From positions 1 to 64,000 of the forward strand of contig CAKVEP010000005.1 in the NCBI GenBank assembly GCA_934729465.1: a stretch of DNA of 64,000 bases. The letters are read 5' to 3'. Made by a program: the position numbers and the translations under genes. Position 1 is the first letter of the stretch. Each line of letters starts with the position of its first letter. This DNA comes from an uncultured Eubacteriales bacterium (GTDB lineage: Bacteria; Bacillota; Clostridia; Oscillospirales; Acutalibacteraceae). Below are positions 26,681 to 34,774 of this stretch, piece after piece. Under the pieces are notes generated by a model. That model saw only the letters and a program-made list of their open reading frames with translations, did not search any database and was not told the origin of the DNA.

Positions 26681-26735
26681 AAATCACTAGCCAAAAAACA
26701 CCATACCAAGTATCAAGTGATTTTTTGGTATGGTG
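26681..26735 (-). terminator. terminator of the exported AAA+ gene, with alternative pairings
   Basis: Perfect 11-bp stem CACCATACCAA (26699-26709) / TTGGTATGGTG (26725-26735), followed on the minus strand by six T residues. Two competing pairings exist: 26681-26688 with 26716-26723 (8 bp), and 26691-26698 with 26721-26728 (8 bp). Confidence 0.75.
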
Positions 26736-26746
26736 AAATTTTATTT

Positions 26747-28210
26747 TTACAGGGTTTCTTTTGAAAATTCAGATTGTTCTTCTGAGTATGTAAATGAAAT
26801 GTTAATTTCTTTATCATAATCTTTACCGATATCTTTAGAAAGCAAGCTATAAATTTTATCTTCTAATTTATATTTAGCACGTCCTTGCATCACCTTATCA
26901 TCAAAAATAAACTTAGCCATTGCTTCTACAGTTTCCTTACTAAAGTTAACTTTCTTTAGTCTAAACAAACCTTCTGAATTGGTTAAGACTTTAGTTACTT
27001 CCTCAACAACGTCATTTGCTATTCCACGACAAGCATCTAACGGCAAATGTTCAAATTCAACTATATTAAGCCTTTGAACTCCACCACCTTGAGCTCCACC
27101 GATTCCAAAGTTTTTCTCAAGTTGTTCACGGGTTTCATTTGTTGTTACTAAGAATAATATTTTACTACAATCTACTTCTTTATTCATGAATTTATATTTG
27201 CCTGTTGATGAAATAGAACGGAAAATTTCGTCTGCACTTTTGTCTTCCCCATCAATTGAGGTACCTGTAGGCATGGAAAATCCACCAAAATTCATTGTTG
27301 AACCAGGCTTAGCACTTTTTTGTTTCATCTTGTCATATTCATCGATTATAACAACGCCTTCATAATATTTCAAAATATGTTTAAGCATTGGAGATTCTTC
27401 TTCTTGTGTTTTTACGCCACCCATTCCCCAAGCGTTTTTAACGTGTTTTTCACCAATATCCTTCGACATAATCGTTTTAAATAGTTGTGTTCCTAGTTCG
27501 CTTTCGCTTGTAATACTTTCGCTATGGCAGAAAATAGCTGTTTTTTCAGGGTGTTTCAAAAAGGCTTGCGCAATAGCTTCACACATTTTAGTCTTACCTG
27601 TTCCTGAAGGACCTATCAAATAAACTATATTTCCACGAACTTCTTTAGCATTTTTTCCTTGTTTTTTCAAATTGTCAATCCTTGTGACTATACCGCTTAA
27701 TGCATCAAAAGCCTGCTTTTTGGCTTTTTCCTGACCATAAATTTTTATATTTGACTTATTATCAATTATTTTTTGAAGTTCAATTATAGCCTCTTGCGGT
27801 TTTTTAAATCCAGAATATTTATAAAACATGATTTTATTATAAATACTTTCGCCAACAGAATAAATTCCGTTAATTGTATAATACGCTATATAATTAAAAA
27901 AATGCCCAAAAACTGATGTAACCGTCCCGGCAATCACACCAGGTATACAGCTCTTCCAATCAAACCCTGATTTAGGCTGCTGACTGTTGTTTTGATTAAC
28001 GCCAACGTTAACAGCAACAGGCTGAGAATTTGGAGTAACATTTTGAGCCACAGAAGCTTCCTCTTCACCAGAATTAGACTGAGCAGACTCAGTTTGCTGC
28101 TGAGCTTTAGGTGCTTTTTCAGCGTAAACGAAAATAGATGGAGAACTGGAAACAAGCATACTAGATGCTAAAACACAAGATAATAGCTTTTCCTTTTTAA
28201 ATCTTTTCAT
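26747..28210 (-). CDS. AAA+ ATPase with N-terminal signal peptide (ClpX/ClpB/torsin-like)
   Basis: A 487-residue protein. N-terminus: KRFKKEK, a hydrophobic core and a likely signal peptidase site after VYA (residue 30). Then a Q/S/N-rich linker (about 34-80) and a glycine-containing hydrophobic stretch (about 88-118) that may sit in or on the membrane. The AAA+ module begins near IYGQEKAKKQAFDAL (about 157). Walker A GPSGTGKTK is at 200-208, Walker B GVVIIDEYDKM, sensor-1 region ILFLVTTNE, and a C-terminal lid with GRAKYKLEDKIYSLL. Length and layout recall single-ring Clp C-terminal or torsin-type ATPases. No zinc-binding or protease-docking loop was identified. How an exported ATPase gets ATP is unclear; the hydrophobic N-terminus could instead anchor it with the AAA+ domain in the cytosol. 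Start ATG 28210 follows AAGGAG. Confidence 0.8.
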   Translation of the reverse strand: MKRFKKEKLLSCVLASSMLVSSSPSIFVYAEKAPKAQQQTESAQSNSGEEEASVAQNVTPNSQPVAVNVGVNQNNSQQPKSGFDWKSCIPGVIAGTVTSVFGHFFNYIAYYTINGIYSVGESIYNKIMFYKYSGFKKPQEAIIELQKIIDNKSNIKIYGQEKAKKQAFDALSGIVTRIDNLKKQGKNAKEVRGNIVYLIGPSGTGKTKMCEAIAQAFLKHPEKTAIFCHSESITSESELGTQLFKTIMSKDIGEKHVKNAWGMGGVKTQEEESPMLKHILKYYEGVVIIDEYDKMKQKSAKPGSTMNFGGFSMPTGTSIDGEDKSADEIFRSISSTGKYKFMNKEVDCSKILFLVTTNETREQLEKNFGIGGAQGGGVQRLNIVEFEHLPLDACRGIANDVVEEVTKVLTNSEGLFRLKKVNFSKETVEAMAKFIFDDKVMQGRAKYKLEDKIYSLLSKDIGKDYDKEINISFTYSEEQSEFSKETL

Positions 28211-28276
28211 AAATCAATCTCCTTAATTAAATTTTACAATTTTATTATAACATTATTAACTTAAAATTACAATATT

Positions 28277-28726
28277 TTATTTACATTTTCTTACTTCTGA
28301 ACGGTTCTTTAAAACACAGATTATGCCCGTAAGAACGGTGTATAAATCTAAGCATATAATTGAAAAATCGTCAGACAAAACTCCCCCTGACATAACAGAA
28401 GTTTTATTTGCAAATATTATATAAAATGTTAAAAAAATACCTGTTACAAAGAAGTCCAAAACATACATAGCCTTAATTTTTTTGTTATTAGATAAAAATG
28501 CATCGCTAAATATACACCTAGAAGTAAAATAAAAAAACGGAATGATAAACATACACACTCCTTCAGTTACTGGAGTCGCCCAAACGCCATAGGTCGTTTT
28601 AATCACAAAATTTACGATTACTAAAAACGCACTAATCAAAAAAGAATGAAATCCATATTTGTTCCTGTTGCTTATTTGCATTTCGTCAAAAGCTGAAATG
28701 GTTTTGCTAGTTATGTTTATAGTCAT
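28277..28726 (-). CDS. four-helix membrane protein paired with HTH regulator
   Basis: A 149-residue protein with four predicted transmembrane helices (around 33-49, 58-74, 90-108 and 124-140 of the protein) and an N-terminal segment ISAFDEMQISNRNKYGFHS. That segment resembles the DERQ-x-x-x-N-R motif of small membrane proteins that travel with Xre-type regulators in Firmicutes. The ATG at 28726 follows GGGAGG and overlaps the regulator gene by 20 bases, so the two are co-translated. Function unknown; a stress or membrane-sensing partner of the regulator is possible. Confidence 0.7.
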   Translation of the reverse strand: MTINITSKTISAFDEMQISNRNKYGFHSFLISAFLVIVNFVIKTTYGVWATPVTEGVCMFIIPFFYFTSRCIFSDAFLSNNKKIKAMYVLDFFVTGIFLTFYIIFANKTSVMSGGVLSDDFSIICLDLYTVLTGIICVLKNRSEVRKCK

Positions 28727-28922
28727 CTTCCTCCCAAAATAATTCATCTAAAGTCTTGCCTAGTAGTTTGCAGATTTGAATACACAATTTAATTGTTGGA
28801 TTATAGTTTCCCCCTTCGATAGCGTTAACTGTTTGCCTACTAATCCCTAGAGCATCGGCAACATCAGCCTGAGACATATCAAGCGATACCCTAGCTATTT
28901 TAAGCTTTGTATTCTTAGCCAT
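28707..28922 (-). CDS. Xre/Cro-type transcriptional regulator, 71 aa
   Basis: Compact helix-turn-helix protein: LKIARVSLDMSQADVADAL-GISRQTVNAIEGG is a textbook HTH_3 domain, followed by LCIQICKLLGKTLDELFW. It resembles the small YozG-like regulators of Firmicutes. Start ATG 28922 follows GGAGGTTGATAT. Its promoter overlaps a clear palindromic repeat, so autoregulation is likely. The next gene encodes the membrane protein. Confidence 0.92.
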   Translation of the reverse strand: MAKNTKLKIARVSLDMSQADVADALGISRQTVNAIEGGNYNPTIKLCIQICKLLGKTLDELFWEEDDYKHN

Positions 28923-28948
28923 ATATCAACCTCCTTTATCTTATTGAC

Positions 28949-28977
28949 ATTATATTAAAGTAAAATATAATAGTCAA
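28949..28977 (-). promoter_or_regulatory. promoter of the HTH-membrane protein pair
   Basis: Minus strand TTGACT (plus 28972-28977), 17 bases, TATAAT (plus 28949-28954). Confidence 0.75.
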
Positions 28978-29000
28978 TATGTAAAATATATTTTACATAT
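28960..29000 (-). promoter_or_regulatory. probable operator: 24-bp palindrome plus a repeated half-site
   Basis: A perfect 24-base palindrome (28977-29000) made of GTAAAA/TTTTAC arms touches the -35 box. The same ten bases GTAAAATATA occur again at 28960-28969 within the promoter spacer, 21 bases (two helical turns) away. This is a typical cooperative repressor layout. Confidence 0.65.
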
Positions 29001-29047
29001 CAAGTACAATTATACACCCCCAAAAACATAAATTTTTATTAATAAAT

Positions 29048-29092
29048 AAAATCCGGCTACTATTACATTAAACAGTAATATTAACCGAATTT
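29048..29092 (-). terminator. terminator of the agu-arcC operon
   Basis: An 18-bp stem with one mismatch and a few G-T pairs (29048-29066 with 29075-29092) around a short loop, followed on the minus strand by TATTTATT, 12 bases after the arcC stop. Confidence 0.75.
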
Positions 29093-29103
29093 ATAAATTT
29101 AAA

Positions 29104-30045
29104 CTACATATAAATTTTTGTTCCTCCATTGCCTGAAATCGCCTCAGAAGCATTTTCAAGCGAGCATATTATAGCTTGACGATTTTTACCGCACTCTACA
29201 AATTTTATCGCAGCGTCTATTTTAGGCTTCATACTTCCCGGAGCAAAATGCCCATCACTACGATATTTTTTAGCTTGTTCAACTGTTAAAACGTCAATAC
29301 CCTTTTGATTTGGCTTTCCAAAGTTTAGATACACTTTATCAGCTTCCGTGAAAATAAAGAAAGAGTCGGCGTTTATTATGTCGGCAAGTCTAGCACTTGC
29401 AAAATCTTTGTCAATAACAGCGTCAACACCTTCGTAAATTCCCTCTTTTTCCATCGCAACCGGAATTCCTCCGCCTCCGCATGTTATAACTATAATTTGT
29501 TTTTGTATTAAATCTGTGATACTATCCTTTTCCACTATATCAATCGGCATAGGAGATGCAACAACTTGTCTGTAGCCCCTTCCCTCATATTCTGAATACT
29601 TAATTTTATCATTTTCTTTACAAAGCTTTTCTATTTCTTCTTTGCTATAATATCCCCCTATAGGCTTAACGGGATTAGAAAATGCTTCGTCGTTTTTGTC
29701 GACAACAACCTCGGTTATAACAGATACTACTTCTCTTGATATATTTCTTTTATAAAGCTCTCTTTTGATTTGACTCTCAATGTGATACCCTATATACCCC
29801 TGGCTCATAGCAATACACTCCGGAAGCGGCATAACAGGAATTTTAGAATTATTTTTAGCAGCCTCAGAAAAAGCTAAATTTATAGCTCCAACTTGAGGTC
29901 CGTTTCCATGAGTAACCACAACGTTGTGACCTTTTGATATTAAATCGACGATAGGTTTAACAGCTAAAGCTAATTTTTCTTGCTGCTGTTTTGCATTGTT
30001 TCCTAAGGCATTTCCACCAAGTGCAACAACCACTTTCTTCGACAT
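29104..30045 (-). CDS. arcC: carbamate kinase
   Basis: Transfers phosphate from carbamoyl phosphate to ADP, the ATP-yielding last step of arginine and agmatine fermentation. 313 residues, full length. Signatures: VVALGGNAL at the N-terminus, VVTHGNGPQVGAI, ITCGGGGIPV, DKDFASARLA and a C-terminal HFAPGSMKPKIDAAI. It is the last gene of the agu operon, 2 bases after aguA. It is the only carbamate kinase in the window, although a separate arcAB operon lies nearby, so it probably serves both pathways. Confidence 0.96.
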   Translation of the reverse strand: MSKKVVVALGGNALGNNAKQQQEKLALAVKPIVDLISKGHNVVVTHGNGPQVGAINLAFSEAAKNNSKIPVMPLPECIAMSQGYIGYHIESQIKRELYKRNISREVVSVITEVVVDKNDEAFSNPVKPIGGYYSKEEIEKLCKENDKIKYSEYEGRGYRQVVASPMPIDIVEKDSITDLIQKQIIVITCGGGGIPVAMEKEGIYEGVDAVIDKDFASARLADIINADSFFIFTEADKVYLNFGKPNQKGIDVLTVEQAKKYRSDGHFAPGSMKPKIDAAIKFVECGKNRQAIICSLENASEAISGNGGTKIYM

Positions 30046-30047
30046 AA

Positions 30048-31160
30048 TTAAACTCCCTCCCCGCTCTCACAAGCTTTCGGAACCTGCTGAGTAATACAGT
30101 GAATATTTCCTCCACCAAGAAGAATTTCTCTTGCGTATATTCCAACTATCTTTCTATCAGGGAAAGCTTCTTTTAAAGTTTGCTGTGCTTTGTGGTCATT
30201 TGGGTCACCAAACATCGGGAATATAACCGCTCCGTTTACTATATAAAAATTAGCATATGATGCTGCTAATCTGTCACCGGGTTGCCTTGGCAGAGTACCG
30301 TCAACTGCGTCTACTCCGCTACTTTCTTCCTCACTTATTAATATCGGCTTAGGAAGCATTAATTTATGGACTTTTATTTTTCTGCCCTTTGCATCTGTTT
30401 CGTTTTCTAAAATATTCATGCATTCTTGACATATTTCATATTGAGGGTCATTTTTGTCTTCAGTCCAGGCAAGAATTGCTTCTCCTGGCTTTACAAAACT
30501 AAATATATTGTCAACATGACCATTGGTTTCGTCTAAATATATACCCCTTTTTAGCCATATAATTTTTTCTACATTAAGATATTTTTTTAAAGTGTCTTCT
30601 ATTTGCTGCTTGGTTAAATGACTGTTTCTTCCTTCGCTGAGCAAACACTCTTCAGTGGTAACAAGAGTTCCGTCACCATCAACGTGAATTGAGCCTCCTT
30701 CAAGAATAAAATCATCTGTCCTGTATCTGTCCTTTTTTTCTATTTCGCATATCTTTTGAGCTACTCTGTCATCCTTGTCCCAAGGGAAGTACAAACCGTC
30801 AACAAGTCCTCCCCAAGCATTAAAGACCCAGTCAACTCCTCTGATTTCTTTCCCGTTAGTAACGAAACTCGGACCACAATCTCTTACCCATGAGTCATTA
30901 TTAGATATTTCAATAACTCTGATATTGTCGGGAAGCATGTTTCTTGCGTTATCATACTGGTCACAGTTTACACATACTGTTACAGGTTCAAACTCTGATA
31001 TTGCTTTTGCAACTTCCGTAAAAACTTTTTGTGCAGGTTTTCCTCCGAATCTCCAGTTATCGGGTCTTTGCGGCCATATTATATACGTTCCGGCGTGTTT
31101 CTCAAATTCACCGGGCATTCTAAATCCGTCTTCTTTTGGAGTGGTAGTATAAGTTTTCAT
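30048..31160 (-). CDS. aguA: agmatine deiminase
   Basis: Converts agmatine to N-carbamoylputrescine plus ammonia. 370 residues, normal length for the peptidyl-arginine-deiminase fold group. Seen: GFRMPGEFEKHAGTYIIWP at the N-terminus, WVRDCGPSFV, FILEGGSIHVDGDGTLVTT, and a C-terminal LLGGGNIHCITQQVP carrying the catalytic cysteine. It lies between the antiporter and carbamate kinase genes, the usual agmatine operon context. Confidence 0.96.
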   Translation of the reverse strand: MKTYTTTPKEDGFRMPGEFEKHAGTYIIWPQRPDNWRFGGKPAQKVFTEVAKAISEFEPVTVCVNCDQYDNARNMLPDNIRVIEISNNDSWVRDCGPSFVTNGKEIRGVDWVFNAWGGLVDGLYFPWDKDDRVAQKICEIEKKDRYRTDDFILEGGSIHVDGDGTLVTTEECLLSEGRNSHLTKQQIEDTLKKYLNVEKIIWLKRGIYLDETNGHVDNIFSFVKPGEAILAWTEDKNDPQYEICQECMNILENETDAKGRKIKVHKLMLPKPILISEEESSGVDAVDGTLPRQPGDRLAASYANFYIVNGAVIFPMFGDPNDHKAQQTLKEAFPDRKIVGIYAREILLGGGNIHCITQQVPKACESGEGV

Positions 31161-31164
31161 AATT

Positions 31165-32556
31165 TTATTCCTCCTGTTGTATGTTGTTTAATCTTTTGTT
31201 TTTCATAACCGATTGGTATGCTATAATTTCCCCTATAATTATTGTTAAAATAGTTCCTATTAAAAGAGGTATCTTAGAGGAGAGCTCTTCCTGAGACATA
31301 TTAAGTGGCACGATACTAAATATTATTGATATTAAAAGTAGCACCATAGGTAAATATGTCATCCATAATAATTTCGTTCTTCCGCCCTTTACCTTAAAAG
31401 GTCTTTCAATATCAGGGTCTATATCTCTAAGTTTCAAAAACGCTGGGAACATTACCACATACGAAACAAGAAGCATTACCATATTAAGGGCAAAAAAGCT
31501 CCAAAATATATCAGGACTAGGGATTATCGGAGCGGCTAAAACCATTAGGGTGGCAACGATACCATTGGCAATATTAGCGCCTATCGGCATATCATTCTTC
31601 TTGCTTGACTTTGCAAACGGACTTGGTAAACTGTTTTGTCTTGCAGCATATCTCACAACAAAGTTTACTCCCAACGACCAAGATATTAAATTAGACATAA
31701 GGGTATATAAAAACATCAACCCAAAAATAACTATAAGTGGTCCGCTTGTCTGCCCTGAAAGCAACATTAAACTTTCTAAAAGTCCGCTTGATAAGCTTAA
31801 CTCTTCAACAGGTATCGCAACTCCTATTCCAAAGGCAGCTAAAAGATAAAACGCAGCTATAAAAATTCCACCGAGTATGATTGCTTGGGGTATTTCTTTT
31901 CCGGGATTTTTCATCTCAGAAGCAAACGTCGTCACAACTTCAAACCCCAAAAAGTTAAATATTATTACGGATATATTCGATAAACTCGTAACGTTTAAAG
32001 AAGGCATTAAAGATTGTGGCGTAAACTCGTTAGCCGTACCCTTAGTCACGGCAACGTATATGCCAAGTCCACCGATTGTTAGCATTATTATCGCTTTAAA
32101 TAGTGCTGCTATGTTGAGTATCCACTTGCTGTCGCTGACTTTAAAACAGCTTATTCCAACCACTGTCCATATAAACGCAAGTTGGATAATAATAGCTGTA
32201 AAAGTGTTAAACTGTACGCCTGAAATCTGAGTTATAACGTCAGTAAAAAGCACTGCTAGCGAACCTACCCACAACGCAAAGTTTATATAATAATACCACG
32301 CTATCCTGCTTCCCCATTTTTCACCGTAAGCTCTTTTTACCCAATCGTAAATTCCGCCTTCACCCTCATATGTTGTTCCAAGTTCCGCTGATATCAAACC
32401 ATACGGAAGAAAGAATCCTATTAATATAAATATCCACCAAAAGAATTGTGAATTACCTATAGCCGCCGCCGGAGCAGCAGACTCAACAACCAATATGATA
32501 CAAACCGCCGCTAATACTGCGTCAAAAAGTCTAAATTTTTTAGTATTTTCACTCAT
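31165..32556 (-). CDS. aguD: agmatine/putrescine antiporter (APC superfamily)
   Basis: A 463-residue, about 12-helix amino acid/polyamine transporter of the APC superfamily. The N-terminal VESAAPAAAIGNSQFFWW and GEGGIYDWVKRAYG are characteristic of the GadC/AguD-type group. Helix 6 contains FNFLGFEVVTTFASEMKNP. Placed between aguB and aguA with a 4-base gap to aguA, it should exchange external agmatine for internal putrescine. The name depends on context, since the sequence alone would only give amino acid permease. Confidence 0.85.
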   Translation of the reverse strand: MSENTKKFRLFDAVLAAVCIILVVESAAPAAAIGNSQFFWWIFILIGFFLPYGLISAELGTTYEGEGGIYDWVKRAYGEKWGSRIAWYYYINFALWVGSLAVLFTDVITQISGVQFNTFTAIIIQLAFIWTVVGISCFKVSDSKWILNIAALFKAIIMLTIGGLGIYVAVTKGTANEFTPQSLMPSLNVTSLSNISVIIFNFLGFEVVTTFASEMKNPGKEIPQAIILGGIFIAAFYLLAAFGIGVAIPVEELSLSSGLLESLMLLSGQTSGPLIVIFGLMFLYTLMSNLISWSLGVNFVVRYAARQNSLPSPFAKSSKKNDMPIGANIANGIVATLMVLAAPIIPSPDIFWSFFALNMVMLLVSYVVMFPAFLKLRDIDPDIERPFKVKGGRTKLLWMTYLPMVLLLISIIFSIVPLNMSQEELSSKIPLLIGTILTIIIGEIIAYQSVMKNKRLNNIQQEE

Positions 32557-32574
32557 AAGCTATTCCTTCCTACT

Positions 32575-33585
32575 TTATAAAATTTTGAAAAGTACCTTAT
32601 TAAGTGATGTTTTTGCAGCTTCTTTCTTTACATCACAAGGTAACTTATCTCTTGAAAGATATACTAAAATAGCACGTATAGAAGTAAGCCTGTTTTCGGC
32701 TTGCTCGAATGCTATTGAATAAGGAGCGTCTAAAACTTCGTCCACAACTTCCTCCCCACGACTCGCTGGTAAACAATGCATAAACTTAACGTTTGGCGAC
32801 GCTTTTTTAACCATTTCAGGAGTAACTTGATACTTTGGCATAAATATAGATAATCTCTCTTCCTTCGAGAGTTCAGCATTATAAAGTCCATACCATACAT
32901 CTGTATAAATAAAATCGGCGTCTTTTAATGCTTCGTCTTCGTTGTCCGTAACAGAGCATGTCCCGCCGGATATTTCGCAATTTTTCCTTCCTATCGAAAG
33001 CATTTCTTCAGATAATTGATGTCCCTTAGGACCAAAATGAACAAAATTCATACCTATTTTAGTTGTAATCATCATAGTCGAAGCGCATACCTGCGTTGCA
33101 TCGCCGACAAATACAACCTTACAATCTTCTATTTTTTTATCTTTCGGACAATATTCTATCATAGTTGTAATATCGCCTATCTCTTGCGTTGGATGGTTAT
33201 AATCAGACATTCCGTTAATCACCGGCACACTTGCACACTTAGCTAAATTCACTACTGTTTCATGACTGTCTACCCTTGCCATGATTATATCTGTTAAACT
33301 CGAAAGAACTCTTGCTGTGTCTTCCATTGTTTCGTGACCACCAAGTTGAATTTGTCCCGGAGCTAGATATTGAGCATGTCCCCCCAATTGCTGCATTGCC
33401 GTTTCAAACGATACTCTGGTTCTTGTTGAGCTCTGCTGAAATATCATTCCCAATGTTTTATTTTTTAATAACTGAGGGTAATACCCGTTTTTTATACATT
33501 TTTTTATAGTAAGCCCCAATTTTACCATATCTAAAATTTCTTTTTTATCAAAATTTATTGTATCAATCAAATCTTTTTTATACAT
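32575..33585 (-). CDS. aguB: putrescine carbamoyltransferase
   Basis: Splits carbamoylputrescine with phosphate into putrescine and carbamoyl phosphate. 336 residues. The carbamoyl-phosphate loop SSTRTRVSFE, the LGGHE motif that marks putrescine rather than ornithine enzymes, NHPTQE, and HCLPASRGEEV are all visible. The ATG at 33585 is chosen because GGAGG lies seven bases upstream; an upstream frame extension lacks one. It is the first gene of the agu operon. Confidence 0.92.
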   Translation of the reverse strand: MYKKDLIDTINFDKKEILDMVKLGLTIKKCIKNGYYPQLLKNKTLGMIFQQSSTRTRVSFETAMQQLGGHAQYLAPGQIQLGGHETMEDTARVLSSLTDIIMARVDSHETVVNLAKCASVPVINGMSDYNHPTQEIGDITTMIEYCPKDKKIEDCKVVFVGDATQVCASTMMITTKIGMNFVHFGPKGHQLSEEMLSIGRKNCEISGGTCSVTDNEDEALKDADFIYTDVWYGLYNAELSKEERLSIFMPKYQVTPEMVKKASPNVKFMHCLPASRGEEVVDEVLDAPYSIAFEQAENRLTSIRAILVYLSRDKLPCDVKKEAAKTSLNKVLFKIL

Positions 33586-33694
33586 ATAAAGTCCTCCATT
33601 TTTATATTTATACAAACTTTATTATTTCAAACTTATTTTTTATTATTCACCTAAATTGTAGCCTCAATTTATACGTTATTAAAAATCAGCAAAA

Positions 33695-33736
33695 TTTAAG
33701 GCATACAAGCCTCTCAAAAAAGCCGTATGCCTTAAA
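33695..33736 (-). terminator. terminator of the membrane-protein gene
   Basis: Perfect 12-bp stem TTTAAGGCATAC (33695-33706) / GTATGCCTTAAA (33725-33736), with a T-containing tail on the minus strand. It separates the membrane-protein gene from aguB. Confidence 0.7.
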
Positions 33737-33756
33737 ATATATAAATAATTTTGTTA

Positions 33757-34542
33757 TTAATCTTTTTTCACTTTAGGAATAAACTGCTTTGCAAAATTTC
33801 CCTTTCCTCTTTTTTTGACGTAGAAATATCCTATCACGCTAAACACTAACGCTCCTATAAAGTTAACAAATAAATCTTTCATAGTGTCATAAAGTCCTAT
33901 ATCAAGATATCCGTCAATGTTTAGCTTCTCCCCGTTTACAGTTACTTCTTTTATATTATCTATATGTACGGGAACATTCTTATTAGTTTCATCAAGCGTC
34001 ACGCTTGAAATACTGTGGACAATCGTATCTTTTTGCATATCTGTGTGGAGTGTGTAATCGCATCCAAATTCAAAAAATTCCCACAAAATTCCTATAGTCA
34101 TCGAAAAGCAAAAAGCTACCATTGATAAGAACAACGGCGAAAGATTAAATTTATCCTTCTTTTTCCGGTTCAATACTTCAACTAAAGAAAATCCTATTGC
34201 TGCACATATAAAACCATTGATTGTGTGCAGCATAGTGTCCCAATACTGAAATTTAATATAATAACAATTAATCTCACCTAAAATTTCAGAACAAAATATA
34301 AAAAGTATTATTATAACTTCAAGCACAGACGGAAGCTCTATACTAAATTTATCGCTTATAAATCCCGGTATCATTAAAAGTACTAAAGATAGCACACACA
34401 CAAATATATTCTCGTATTCCTTTCTTATAAAAGAAGTTACAATCGTAAAAACAATAAACAACCTAACAATCATATAAATACAAAAGGTTATCTTGTCTTT
34501 CCTGGCTTTGGTTACTATCTCATTCATTATTTTTTTTAACAT
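33757..34542 (-). CDS. integral membrane protein (DUF2238/YjdF-like), unknown role
   Basis: A 261-residue protein with roughly seven transmembrane helices. Conserved-looking features are YWDTMLHTINGFICAAIGF and GILWEFFEFGCD; after a soluble loop (about 180-215) come DIGLYDTMKDLFVNFIGAL and a last helix. The D-T-x-x-H and W-E-x-x-E motifs with a late D-T-x-x-D are reminiscent of the YjdF/DUF2238 family, but this is a tentative match. It is monocistronic, between the agu and arc operons, and divergent from arcA. ATG 34542 follows AGGAGGTAAG. Confidence 0.7.
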   Translation of the reverse strand: MLKKIMNEIVTKARKDKITFCIYMIVRLFIVFTIVTSFIRKEYENIFVCVLSLVLLMIPGFISDKFSIELPSVLEVIIILFIFCSEILGEINCYYIKFQYWDTMLHTINGFICAAIGFSLVEVLNRKKKDKFNLSPLFLSMVAFCFSMTIGILWEFFEFGCDYTLHTDMQKDTIVHSISSVTLDETNKNVPVHIDNIKEVTVNGEKLNIDGYLDIGLYDTMKDLFVNFIGALVFSVIGYFYVKKRGKGNFAKQFIPKVKKD

Positions 34543-34774
34543 AACTTACCTCCTATATAAATACTATAATATTAAACATTTTATAAGATATTCTAGTCAT
34601 TATAAAATATATAATAACTTTAAAATCTTTACAAGCTTATTTTTATTATATGTGAATATTTGATGTTTTGATTTACAAAAACAAATAAATATTTTTATTT
34701 ACTAAGTAATATTTTTAAAAATTCATCTAATAATAAAGTTGTTATTTACACTATTTTTATTAAGAGGTGATGTT

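Noticed and set aside
26747..28210. The AAA+ gene as the ATPase of a contractile injection system linked to the 10.4-11.1 kb gene
   Set aside because: Those ATPases are cytosolic and lack signal peptides, and the two loci are 16 kb apart with housekeeping genes between.
33586..33694. Riboswitch or T-box upstream of aguB
   Set aside because: The region is A/T-rich without conserved stems or a specifier/antiterminator pattern.
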